Positions 32,327-41,717 of a DNA stretch of 64,000 bases are shown piece after piece. The stretch is taken from contig OY723249.1 of NCBI GenBank assembly GCA_963210315.1, positions 1,364,569 to 1,428,568 on the forward strand, written 5' to 3'. This DNA comes from Rhynchopus euleeides. Taxonomy: Eukaryota > Euglenozoa > Diplonemea > Diplonemida > Diplonemidae. The translations under genes and the position numbers were made by a program. Each line of letters starts with the position of its first letter. Within the stretch, counting starts at the first letter, position 1. The notes beneath the pieces were generated by a model, which did not search any database, had not been told where the DNA came from, and saw only the letters and a program-made list of their open reading frames with translations.

Positions 32327-33144
32327 TCCGGCTAACCCCCTCGCCAAATCACGCCACAGCCACCCTCTGTGCCACACCATTTCTCTGTCTTGCTGCCTGT
32401 TCCCCCATGCTCCTGTGGCACCTGGCTGCCCTGCAAGGGGAAGCCGCCCACCACAACACCTGCAGCTCAGTTTGCGAATCGCGCCGTTTTGCAGCGGTCA
32501 CCGCTGCAATACCTGGTGCGACTGCGCGTTGCCGTGTTGAAAAGGTGGGCCCGTTTCCCTTAATTCTCCTCTCGGTGTCTTGTGTCATTGCACAATTGGT
32601 CGTGTCCCTTGGGATGCCTCCTGTAGCATGCACAGGCCACCACCCATCTCCCCTTGTTTTATTGACAGTAAAGGCAAAATGAAAGATGCAAGCCTTGCCG
32701 ATGTGCCCCTATTCCCGCTCAACTCTTGCAGAATAATCAAGATCAGTGGGTGGGTGGCCGTCACTCTTTATCAAGGATCAGTGTCCGTTTGTTTCCCTTT
32801 CTCCCTTCGAGACTCCCTCCGCCAAACAGTTTCATCAGCGTGTTATCAATGATGGAACTGCGGCGCAAGACATGCCCACCAAAAACAAAAATTCAAACAA
32901 CCGCAAAAAAAAATATCCCCAAAATTCCCCATCTCACCCCCCTTTTGTTGTGCTGTCTCTCTCTGACCCCGTCCCATATCTCCCGGATATTGCCATGCTT
33001 GTAAGCTGACACCCTCACCACCCCCTGCAGCTGTTGAACAAAAAATATTGGCTATCCCCCTGCTCTCTCATACTTCATTCCACACACAAATTATTTTTGT
33101 GCCTTGCTTGTTTTCACTCGATTTATTGTTTGTTTATGGAGAGG

Positions 33145-33240
33145 CGGACTTCGCTGCAGCGCCCGAAAAACGGTGTGTTTGTTTTGGTGAATTTCCTCCT
33201 ATTTATAGGTGAGAATCGCTGAACTTTACCCGGGAAAAAA
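33145..33240 (+). repeat. Dispersed repeat shared with 41350-41435
   Basis: Both contain AACGGTG, TTTTGGTGAATTT, CCTCCTATTT, TATAGG and GAGAATCGC in the same order and end in GGGAAAAAA. Non-coding. Confidence 0.7.
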
Positions 33241-33744
33241 AAGCATGGCTGGGAAGCGAAGAGCCCCTGGAATAACACAAAACCTTCAAACCCCCTCCCC
33301 CCTTTTTGTGTATGCATGGCCTGTTCAGATCGTGTCGTACCTCGGGTTATCAATCAAAAAAAGGGTTGCTGGGTTTCTTGTCTTGTCAAAAAGTATATCA
33401 GATATAGCCCTCCCATACCAACTGATGAAGCTCGGCTGCCTCCAACGAGGAGGGCAGGAGAATGACAACACATGGGTTTGGTTTCCATGCACTTCTCCCC
33501 TGCTTTATCCTCTCCGGACACCCCCTCTCATCCCCTCCTGCTCTGCTTACTGTTATGTTTGTGAAGTCTATCTCCTCCGCATTTCTCCCCCCCCCCCCCA
33601 CACACACACATGGTGTGTCCTCAACAATAGCGACACACAGCCCCGTCCCCCCCTCCCCACACCCACTTCCGGTTGCAATGGCTGCAATATATATGCAACA
33701 TCCGGCATATTCATGGTATCTTATGCAAAAAAACGATACAACAC

Positions 33745-33905
33745 CATGCACGCTTCTGCCAGCTGAACCCGACCGCATGCTGTTTCGCCTTTTGTTTTGT
33801 TTTTTGCCTCTCTCCTCCCCGCCGGTCCTTCTCTTCCCTTCGCTTGCTGACACCCTAACTACTCATGAAGGGAGAGAGGGGTTTGGTTCTGATCAACACG
33901 GCAAC
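33745..33905 (+). repeat. Local duplicated block, copy 1 (partner about 34525-34640)
   Basis: Shared landmarks GCCAGCTGAACCCG and CTTCGCTTGCTGACAC, then ATGAAGG, about 760 bp apart in direct orientation. Diverged and non-coding. Confidence 0.6.
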
Positions 33906-35639
33906 ACAATCTCTGCCAATGTTGGGCAAAGGTCACCTGCTTCTGGGCAGCCCTTGCAGGCAGGAAGGGTGATATCGCATCCTTTTATGCAGCAGGATGT
34001 CCGTGGGTGTGGTGGTGGTGGTGGTTGGGATTCGCCCTAACCATTTTGCCCCTTTGCAGCCTGAAATCATGAAATGAGAAAAAATGGCACTGTGTGTCAT
34101 TTTGGGTTTATCCAAGACCCGCCTCGCCATGCGGCTCAGAGATCAAGTCAAAGAGATGGCAGAAAATGCAAAGGCACAGCCAGTGCGGTTCAGTCTGTCT
34201 GGCGCTGTTCAAACAACACCTCTTCAAGTTGTTTGTGACTTATCTACCGTTCGCCAAGAGATGAAATCGCTCTTTTGTATTTTACATTCCTTTTGTTTTC
34301 ACCGAATGTATGGGCGTTTCGCAGCAGGCTCATGACCCGCTAAAGGGATGCGCATCGCACATCGTGAGGTGAAAGTACATTGACCCCCCACCCCCACTCT
34401 GGATCAGAATTCAACTGGCTTTTGTCTCCCATTCCGGTTGTCGGTTGGCAACCCTGCAACCCCTGCAATCAATTAACTGCAACTCCGGCCTTCGAAACCT
34501 CCAACAATACAAGAAGGCTTCTTTGCCAGCTGAACCCGGGTGCGCAATGCCTATGCTGCTGAACTCCTTCGCTTGCTGACACACTAACCCCTTATGAAGG
34601 AGAGCGGCTGGGACCAATGCCTGAGAACAACAAAATGATGAATGAAACGGGAGAGGCAGAATGCAACGTATATTTATATACGCGAATCAGACTGATTCAG
34701 TCATGAAGAACGACTCAAAATGCCTCACCCGGATCTGGTCTGGTATTGCCGGTGTGGTTCATTCTGGTTTTTTTTTGAAGATGTTTCCCGCTGGTCTGCA
34801 ATAACAAATGTTAGAAATGTTGTGCAATCCCCAGGGGAGGGGGCAATCGAGCCACGCGTACCCTGCTTGCACCAGAGAGTACGGTCTGAATGTCGAAACA
34901 TGAGAACCCTTGTATTTCTGGCTCGTGATGCCACATCAAATCAGAACACCGCTGCTATGTCTTCCAACCTTCCAACATATTGCAGAACCTTTTCTTGGGG
35001 TTTCCATCGTGGTTCTGCATCACTCGCACGAGGTGGTCCAACGCATGGCACTCCCCATAGCAGCAAGCCCACAAAATATTGCCAATTGCCACATTTTTTT
35101 TCTCATCGCTGTCAAATCAGCTATCGCACCCATTATTGCAGAAGGGAGCTTGCCTCTCTTGAGAAAGCCATATATTTTGTCCTGGATCACAATTTTTTCT
35201 CTTGGGTATTTTCAAAGTTGGGCACCCAGTGCAGTTCGCACCAGGTTCCACCTGATACGCTCTGCACTAAAGAAAAAAATACATGGATGTGTGCACCGGG
35301 AATTTTCCGCGAAGGTTTGCAAAACAATCACTGCCACGCATCAAAGGGCACGCATCACTGCCCGATCGTCCACACAAATACCCTGATTTTATCGTCTTCC
35401 CCCATCCTCTTTCGCAAAGTTTTATTCCGGAGGAATCTGATTCTCACAAATTATTACTGTGCGTGACTGCCCCACCTCCCTCCTCAGATATCTCACAATA
35501 TGCGCCCAAACGGGTGCCCATTATGACCCTATTCCCTTGCTGTTCATCGACCCAGGAGACGCACCAGAATTAGCCTCTCCTTATTGCCTTGCGAATTTTG
35601 CGTTTACTGCACTGTTGGGGTAATCAGGCAGGGGAAAAA

Positions 35640-35850
35640 AACAACAAATCACAACGAATCACACCCGATCACAACAAATCACAACATTTTTCACTGATAT
35701 TTGTTGTGACGTGTTGTGATTTGTTGTGATTTGTTGTGACAAGGTGTGATTTGTTGTGATTTGTTGCGATTTGTTGTGATTTGTTGTGATTTGTTGTGAT
35801 TTGTTGTGATTTGTTGCGATTTGTTGTGATTTGTTGTGATTGGTTTGTGT
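35640..35850 (+). repeat. Decamer satellite TTTGTTGTGA with an inverted arm
   Basis: About 13 tandem TTTGTTGTGA units (35700-35850) preceded by the same motif inverted (AATCACAACA, 35640-35690), so the whole can fold. It ends shortly before the left end of the long-TIR element. Confidence 0.9.
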
Positions 35851-35898
35851 TCGTGTTTTTTTGCTGGTGGGGGGGGGGGGGGGGGCTCCCCCCAACAC

Positions 35899-36208
35899 CA
35901 CCACGGACTAGTCGGGCAGTGACGGGTGGGGTCGACTAGTCGGGACGACGGGTGAAAACTCGACAGGCGGCACCCGTCGACTCGACGGGTGGACCCGTCG
36001 AGTCGACGGGTGCCACCCGTCGGCACGACGGGTGAACCTGCTGAAACGACGGGTGTTCCAGCCATTTCCTGTTGATATGGGCCAATTTCCATTGAAAACT
36101 AGGGGAGTACCTTGCATGGCATCAGGTTATTTTTCACGCCGAACTATCTTCCCTGCACAGACCCACCCCCCATTACTTTCCATTTACAATTCCTAGTTGG
36201 TGATGGGG
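35899..36208 (+). repeat. Left long inverted repeat of the unidentified element
   Basis: Outer portion of about 140 bp made of CGACGGGTG motifs. The inner portion, from AACCTGCTGAAACGACGG to CTAGTTGGTGA, matches the right arm base for base apart from rare differences. Confidence 0.85.
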
Positions 36209-36473
36209 CCTCAAGTGCATGTGCGACGGCTGTTCTCGTGGATTTTCATTGTTCGAGGGATCTTGACTCTGACAAACTGTGTCAGTTTGACAGAGCAACC
36301 TACTTCATGAAGGTGATCACTTTTCTGCCAGGCAAATTTTCGCCCCAGCCCCCAACCCTTGCACAACCCACAAGGCAGTCTCCAAGATACCGTACCCTCA
36401 TCACCACCCAGGCCAAGATACCCCAAGATACCATCATCACCACCCAGGCCACCCAGACGAGCCACACCAATCA

Positions 36474-36875
36474 ATGCCAGCGGCAAAGCGTACTGCAGCG
36501 CAGGCCCTCGCCAGCGCTGTGGACATGACGGTGTTTGTACGTGCTTGGATCAACACGTATGTTGTCGAGCGTGATGCTGATGGGTTGAGCCACATGGCCC
36601 TGAAGCAGCTTCTCGGCAAGCTGGCGGATACTACCATCAAGTCGACTGATCCCATCATCAGTCTTGCCCTGTACAAAAAGTATGAGAAGCTGGGGGGTGG
36701 GGTGATCAGCAAGTCGACCGCGAAGGAGGGTCGCACGATGTACGCTGCCCGTGTCAATAGCGGGTCAGACATCGAGTTTGTCGGGTTGGGCCTCCGGAAG
36801 AGCAACGGGAAGGACCACCCGACAGGGCTCAAGGAGATGGCCGACGCCTGCCCCGCGGCACTGCAGCTATGGTGA
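36474..36875 (+). CDS. Unknown protein of the long-TIR element, first reading frame
   Basis: 133 residues from ATG 36474. Begins MPAAKRTAAQALASAVD, then FVRAWINTYVVERDADG and a region with ALYKKYEKLGGGVISKST. Codon-like composition and balanced amino acids suggest real coding sequence. The next coding-like stretches are in other + frames, so this may be a first exon or a fragment. The SKSTAKEGRTMYAARVNSG stretch is reminiscent of a small DNA-binding or winged-helix fold, but I cannot name a family. It sits 266 bp inside the left repeat. Confidence 0.45.
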   Translation: MPAAKRTAAQALASAVDMTVFVRAWINTYVVERDADGLSHMALKQLLGKLADTTIKSTDPIISLALYKKYEKLGGGVISKSTAKEGRTMYAARVNSGSDIEFVGLGLRKSNGKDHPTGLKEMADACPAALQLW

Positions 36876-37005
36876 AGCTGTACGAGGCGGAGAAGAAACA
36901 GGCACAGAAGACCCAGCAGAGCAGGCTGGCCGTAGGAATTTTCGACGGTGCCTTCGCAACACGGTTGGTGACAGTTGCCGATTAGCAGAAGGATGAGTAC
37001 AGAAC

Positions 37006-37670
37006 GTGGTTCACGTTCAACTTCCTGAAGCAAATCGCAAGAGTGCAGAGAGGGGTTTTCGAAAAGGCGAACGTGATGTTTCGGCTCGCCTGCTTAGGGT
37101 AGCAGGGGACCATCTTGAGCTGTGGTCGGCATTTAGTAAGATGGGGTCATCTTCGCACAGGAGCGCGTTTTGTACCACACCACGAAATGACTGGTTGAAA
37201 CAGCTCCACGCCTGCCACAGGGCTAGCATCCAGGAACTTCATGAAGCTGGGTTTGAGAGCCTGTACGCAGGGGTGTTCACCTCCACAGCGTACACGATCA
37301 CACCCCCTGCACGACATAAACGGGTTCATCGCAATACTCGCAGAGATCTTGCCTGATGGACCTGCCGTGCAGAAGGCTGTCCTTGGCAGCTCAACGTGTT
37401 CCAACATGACGGGAAACCAGGTCAGAGATGTTCTGAGTCGCTTACTCACCATTGCCAAGACGAAGGGGTGCAGCATCTACTCTGTATTGTAATGGAAATG
37501 CTTGTGCATTTCCGCTACAACGACATCCCCATCAAGTACCACCAGGAGGGAAAGTGCGCGAAAGAGTTCATCTTCTCGCTCATCGCAATGCACATCCTTG
37601 TGTTTGTCCTGGAGTGGGTGTCACCTGGGAGAACATCCGAGGGGCGTGGTGTTACATATATCCATATTCG
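37006..37670 (+). other. Coding-like stretches in several frames, unidentified element
   Basis: Plausible protein stretches include NDWLKQLHACHRASIQELHE (about 37185-37245), INGFIAILAEILPDGPAVQK (about 37320-37380) and KEFIFSLIAMHILVFVLEWV (about 37562-37621). They lie in different + frames. No family recognised. Confidence 0.35.
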
Positions 37671-38369
37671 ATGAGCCACTGGTTTGATCCAGAAGATGCA
37701 CACCCCCTCGCCCTGAGTGACGAGGAACTGGAGAGGGGGAATGGCGTCTCCAAACGCCATGCCCTGAGGGTGACATCGCAGCAGACCGCCGAACGGGACC
37801 TGCTGCTCTTCGAAATGCAGAGGACCAAAGGCAAGGGGTGCGGCCTGCTGGACCAACCGACCCTCCTGAAGTTCGGCGCGATAAAGCTTTGCCGCCGTGT
37901 CACTGCGAGGAACGCTTGTTGGAAGGGAGCAACGGCAGCACTGCAGCGGAGACTCGAGTCCCTCGGCCTTGGATCTCACGTCACAAAAAGGGGGCGATGG
38001 GGCCAACAATTTCTGGGCGACCCGGAAAACACCACTCCAAAGGCAACGCTGCTCGCATGCATCTGCAAGTCCAAATCCTGGGGCAACAGCGAGGATGTGC
38101 CAGAAGTGCCAGAACCAACGCCATCCGGTACAGTGCCTGTGCAGCAGCATATCTGCATTGTGTGCTCCAAAGTTGCCCACACGAGAGAAGCACTGTTTGC
38201 GCATTATGATGCTGCACATCGGCCGCAAAACAACGCGCCGTGTCAGACCTGCACTGTCACATGCCAGGAGTGCGGCAAACGGACAACCGAAGGGACTGAG
38301 CCAGCACTACCTCAGTCACCATTCGCGCGTGCTGAAAAAGCGTTGCTGTGTTTGTTTCGAGCTCTTTAA
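37671..38369 (+). CDS. C2H2 zinc-finger protein of the long-TIR element
   Basis: The frame is open from 37452; ATG 37671 is a plausible start, giving 232 residues. The N-terminal part is basic and helical (RHALRVTSQQTAERDLLLFE, then RRVTARNACWKGATAALQRR). About 160 residues in comes CIVCSKVAHTREALFAHYDAAH-type sequence with spacing C-X2-C-X12-H-X4-H, a classical C2H2 finger, then a CXXC pair. A further Cys/His-rich stretch ending in a C2H2-like HMRSAH lies just downstream in an overlapping frame. Zinc fingers at the C-terminus may bind the CGACGGGTG motifs in the terminal repeats, which is inference. No catalytic domain was found. Confidence 0.5.
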   Translation: MSHWFDPEDAHPLALSDEELERGNGVSKRHALRVTSQQTAERDLLLFEMQRTKGKGCGLLDQPTLLKFGAIKLCRRVTARNACWKGATAALQRRLESLGLGSHVTKRGRWGQQFLGDPENTTPKATLLACICKSKSWGNSEDVPEVPEPTPSGTVPVQQHICIVCSKVAHTREALFAHYDAAHRPQNNAPCQTCTVTCQECGKRTTEGTEPALPQSPFARAEKALLCLFRAL

Positions 38370-38574
38370 AACCACTGTAAAGCGCGACGAGCACATGAGA
38401 TCCGCGCACCCGTAAGTGAGGGGGGGGGGGGTGTTTGGCAGTTCAGGTACGTAGGTGATTTTGTTTGTCCTCGAGAGCGGAGTGACGTCGTGGGAGGGAG
38501 TTGTTTTGAGGCCCCACCCCCAGGCCCCCTGCCCACCTGGATGGCTCACCCCCCTCCTGGTGGTCCACCGGTGG

Positions 38575-38846
38575 GCAGCCCCTTCACCAACTAGGAATTG
38601 TAAATGGAAAGTAATGGGGGGGTGGGTCTGTGCAGGGAAGATAGTTCGGCGTGAAAAATAACCTGATGCCATGCAAGGTACTCCCCTAGTTTTCAATGGA
38701 AATTGGCCCATATCAACAGGAAATGGCTGGAACACCCGTCGTTTCAGCAGGTTCACCCGTCGTGCCGACGGGTGCCACCCGTCGTTTCACCCGTCGTCAT
38801 TTCACCCGTCGTCCCGACTAGTCGTCCGGGCGACTAGTCCGTGGTG
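38575..38846 (-). repeat. Right long inverted repeat of the unidentified element
   Basis: Inverted partner of 35899-36208, with fewer CGACGGGTG motifs in its outer part, so the arms differ in length there. Confidence 0.85.
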
Positions 38847-39126
38847 CGGCCGGGGGCCGGTTCGGTCGGTCGTCGGCTGCGCCCAAAGGGCGTGCGGTAG
38901 CCGACGCCCTTTTGTGCTCGCCTCCTCCCTCCGACACCTCGTCGATCTCTTTCCTGCTTGGTCGGTACCGAAGCCGTCTCGACGCCCTGACTTCCAGGTT
39001 TGGAGAGGGCTGCGTGAGGGTTGCGAACGTGCGTGCCTGGGGGGGGCACCCGTCAGTGAGTCATTGAGTGAGGGCGTCGGGCGCAGAAGCCGTGGCAACG
39101 CGGAGCAATGTGTCCCTTCAGCGCCA

Positions 39127-39177
39127 CCGCGAAACCTCCCGTTGGTGGCCGTCGGCCACCAACGGGATGTTTCGCGG
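39127..39177. repeat. Strong hairpin with 25-bp arms
   Basis: The arms begin CCGCGAAAC and contain TCCCGTTGGTGGCCG. One mismatch and practically no loop. Could be a terminator-like structure, a recombination site or a foldback remnant. Confidence 0.85.
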
Positions 39178-39249
39178 GATTACTGCTGCAGACGAACGAC
39201 CAATGGCGGCGGCTCCACATACTGACCGGAGTCGACACGTGGGCACCCC

Positions 39250-39516
39250 GTGGTACCCAGCGTGCCGCCGTCAGTCTCCTCGCGGTCGACTTCACCTTGG
39301 CGAAGCGGAGGTGTGCCGCTCACAGGTGCCACCATCGCATGCCGCGTCGTGGTGGATGGTGGAGCGTTGCAGTGCAGTGTGCTCCTCAACTTTGTGTCAC
39401 GCTTCCTGCACCTGGGTGTGGACAAGGGGTGTGCTCACTTCTCGCAGCATCGAGCTGGCGGTGGGTGGCACGTGCTGGAGCTGCGCGACTTCCAGGTTGA
39501 TCTGGTGCAGACCTGA
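39250..39516 (+). pseudogene. Possible retropepsin-like fossil trace
   Basis: One + frame contains RVVVDGGALQCSVLLNFV, which resembles the active-site strand and loop of LTR-retroelement aspartic proteases. Nothing else of an LTR element is recognisable nearby, so if real it is an old, heavily broken fragment. Weak call. Confidence 0.2.
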
Positions 39517-39894
39517 GGATGGCGTGGCTGGCGCAGGGAGGTCCAGTGGGACGCCCGGACCGGCACTCCTGAGGCCGTCTGCCATGTCCTCCCCCCGCGC
39601 GCCCGGGCGGTGCCTTCGCTTGCTGTCGAGCGACCGAGTCTCTGGGGTACGGCTTCAAAAGTAGACCGTGCCTGGCACCAACGACCTGTGTCCGTGCGTT
39701 GCTGACCGTGCACTGCTCTCGTTTCGAGTCCCTATCAGCAGCACCAAGTCGTACATCGCCGTACTGGGCTGTGCCGGTCCCCTAACCCCGTCCCCGTGTC
39801 GCGGGGCAGTGGGTGACCACGGGGTGGATTCCCTAACACCCCACCCGCGAGGCCGGGTACAGGAAGCGTCCCCAAAAATTCTGGAATTTGAAAA

Positions 39895-39950
39895 AATGAG
39901 CCACTTTGCTAAACTGGACCCAACTCCCCACACTCTTTTTTTTGGTCATT
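39895..39950 (-). repeat. Relic of sequence shared with element E
   Basis: TTTGCTAAACTGGACCCAAC, continuing to CTCCCCACACTC, matches inverted 15065-15098 in E. No E-type ends lie beside it. Confidence 0.65.
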
Positions 39951-41717
39951 TTCCCCGATTTTACCGGTTTGTCCCCGGATGTCCCCCCGTGTCCCCCCGT
40001 GTCTTAAGGTGACCTCCATCGAATGAAATCAGGCCTTGGCACAACGAGCCAAGGTGCTGGTGCCTGATTCCCACCAAATTTTTGGCAAAATTTTCAGTTA
40101 TACCTCCCGCATTTTGCATGGCCATCAGGAAAGACTTCGACATGGTCTAACCGGTTTGATGTGAAGACATGTGCACTGGAGCAATCACCGTATTTCTCAG
40201 GACCACGTGCTGACATCACAGGAGCATACACGACACCCCCCCCGCCCCCGTTCTGTCGAGTTCTCTCGGGACAGGGAAAAAACGAAAGCGAGAGAGGTAT
40301 CCAGTATTTTTTTTGTTTCCTTTTTCTTACTTCGGGTGGCGTCGGGGGTTCACTGAGGAGAACTATCTCCTGGGTGACCTCTCTGTCCGTTGGCTAGCCG
40401 ACGCACACGCCCGTTAAACCACCTCCCCATCCTCCGCCCCATCTCATCCCACACCCCCTTTCTCTCTCCATACATCTGGATTTTTTTTCACTCGCATTTT
40501 CCTTGCATCTTTCTTCTTCTGGACCCCCTTCCCTCCGCCAGGTCTCGGGTTCCTACATTTGAGTGAAAAATAAAGGAGGGGCCTTTCAAAACGGGCGGGG
40601 CTCTCCCTTGTATTTTTTTTGCCCAATTCACTCTGTTCTTCTCTGCATCTTCTTTTTGTCCCACCTCCCCATCTCCCTCTCCCCCCCCCCCCCTCCCCCC
40701 ATCTTATCCCTTGCATCATGTGTTGGCAGGTCAATAAGTCCCAACCCCGTTCTCACCCCCCCCCCCCCGCTCCACCGCCCCTCCCCCGAGACGTTGCTTT
40801 CCTTCACTCTCTCGACAAGACATATCCCCCCCCCTTCCCTTCTACATTCTTTACCCTCCCTTCCCTGTTTACCCTGTCCCCGATTAATCTTTGCAGAGTT
40901 GTGCCCCACAGGGGGGGGGGGGGGCTTCCCGGTCTCTCGCCGATTAAGGGAAAAACACACTTCGAATTTTCTTCTCTCCTCCAGGTCTGCACTACACGCG
41001 GGTTTTAACTTAAAATTTCTTGAGCTTAGATGCCGTCCCCAAGCCGTGAAAAAGGTCCTTGCACAGTATTCCGGAGCAGTAACAGTATGGTGTGTGCGTC
41101 GTGGGGTAGGTTGGAATGGGGGGGAGGGAGTAAGGAGAGAGGCGAGGCGCTTGATGGTGGAGGGCCCAATAGGGGGGGGGGGAGGGAGGGCTGATGATTA
41201 GAGCAACGTTAGAGACTGAAAATATCATCCCTTCCCCCTTCCCCCTCCCGTCGCCTCGCCGCCTCACACCCTGTCCCCCACCTCACCAGCCACCCCCCAC
41301 GGCTCACGGAAACCAGTGCCCCGAGAGTGGAAGACACACACAAAGGGTTCTTCGCTACGGTGCTGAAAACGGTGCGTTTTTTTTGGTGAATTTTTCCTCC
41401 TATTTTATAGGGGGAGAATCGCCGGGAAAAAATTGCCGATAGTGGAGGGTGCCCCTCCAAAAGGGCAGCTGAAATGAAGGGTCGCTGATGCCGGCTGACA
41501 GCCGCTACTGGGTCCAGCGTTCCTGCGTGAGGCAGGTGCTCATACTGTTCGTCTTTGTGCAGCCTTGGCACCTGGAAGCACTCCCGGGTGTCGTTGATCC
41601 GTCCCATAGTGGGGAATATCCTCTTCTGAACTGTCGAATGAGGGATGGTCTGGCAGATCTTCTGCCCGAATGTGTGAAATGGACCGAAAAGGCTTCTCGG
41701 AACGGAATGGTTGTAAC
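39951..41717. other. Intergenic DNA without a supported gene
   Basis: Poly-C and poly-G runs at 40680, 40757 and 40913, C/T-rich DNA, and the repeat at 41350-41435. Frames of up to 212 codons (40563-41201) are low-complexity Pro/Ser/Leu translations of C/T-rich DNA. Confidence 0.5.
41350..41435 (+). repeat. Dispersed repeat shared with 33145-33240
   Basis: See the partner entry for shared landmarks. This copy has a longer T run and GGGGGAGAATCGCCGGG. Confidence 0.7.

Larger units (their letters stand above)
32327..35639. other. Intergenic DNA without a supported gene
   Basis: Open frames up to about 250 codons occur (for example 34720-35466) but show no family and overlap repeat-like sequence. 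Two low-copy repeats are listed separately. A CA microsatellite beside a C run lies at 33588-33609. Confidence 0.5.
35899..38846. mobile_element. Unidentified element with long terminal inverted repeats
   Basis: The ends CACCACGGACTAGTCG are followed by near-identical inverted repeats of roughly 270-300 bp (35899-36208 and 38575-38846). The outer parts carry many CGACGGGTG motifs in both orientations and CGACTAGTCG palindromes, which look like binding sites for an element protein. Central DNA has coding-like stretches in several + frames, including a C2H2 zinc finger. They are not in one frame, so the gene either has introns or is broken. I recognise no transposase, integrase or recombinase motif and see no clear target duplication. 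The near-identity of the arms argues for recent activity or conversion. Confidence 0.7.
38847..39890. other. GC-rich block of uncertain nature
   Basis: Clearly richer in G+C than its surroundings. Open frames overlap on both strands. Holds the hairpin at 39127-39177 and the possible retroelement trace at 39250-39516. Otherwise nothing recognised. Confidence 0.45.

Noticed and set aside
31151-32380. Minus-strand frames of 409 and 312 codons
   Set aside because: Antisense shadows of the MIF4G-like gene, Arg/Ala/His-rich with no family signature.
35866-35886. G run beside the unidentified element taken as its terminus
   Set aside because: The inverted similarity stops at 35899, and the right side has no matching C or G run.
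39250-39664. LTR retroelement at the GC-rich block
   Set aside because: Only one weak protease-like stretch; no terminal repeats or polymerase region recognised. Kept only as a low-confidence fossil trace.
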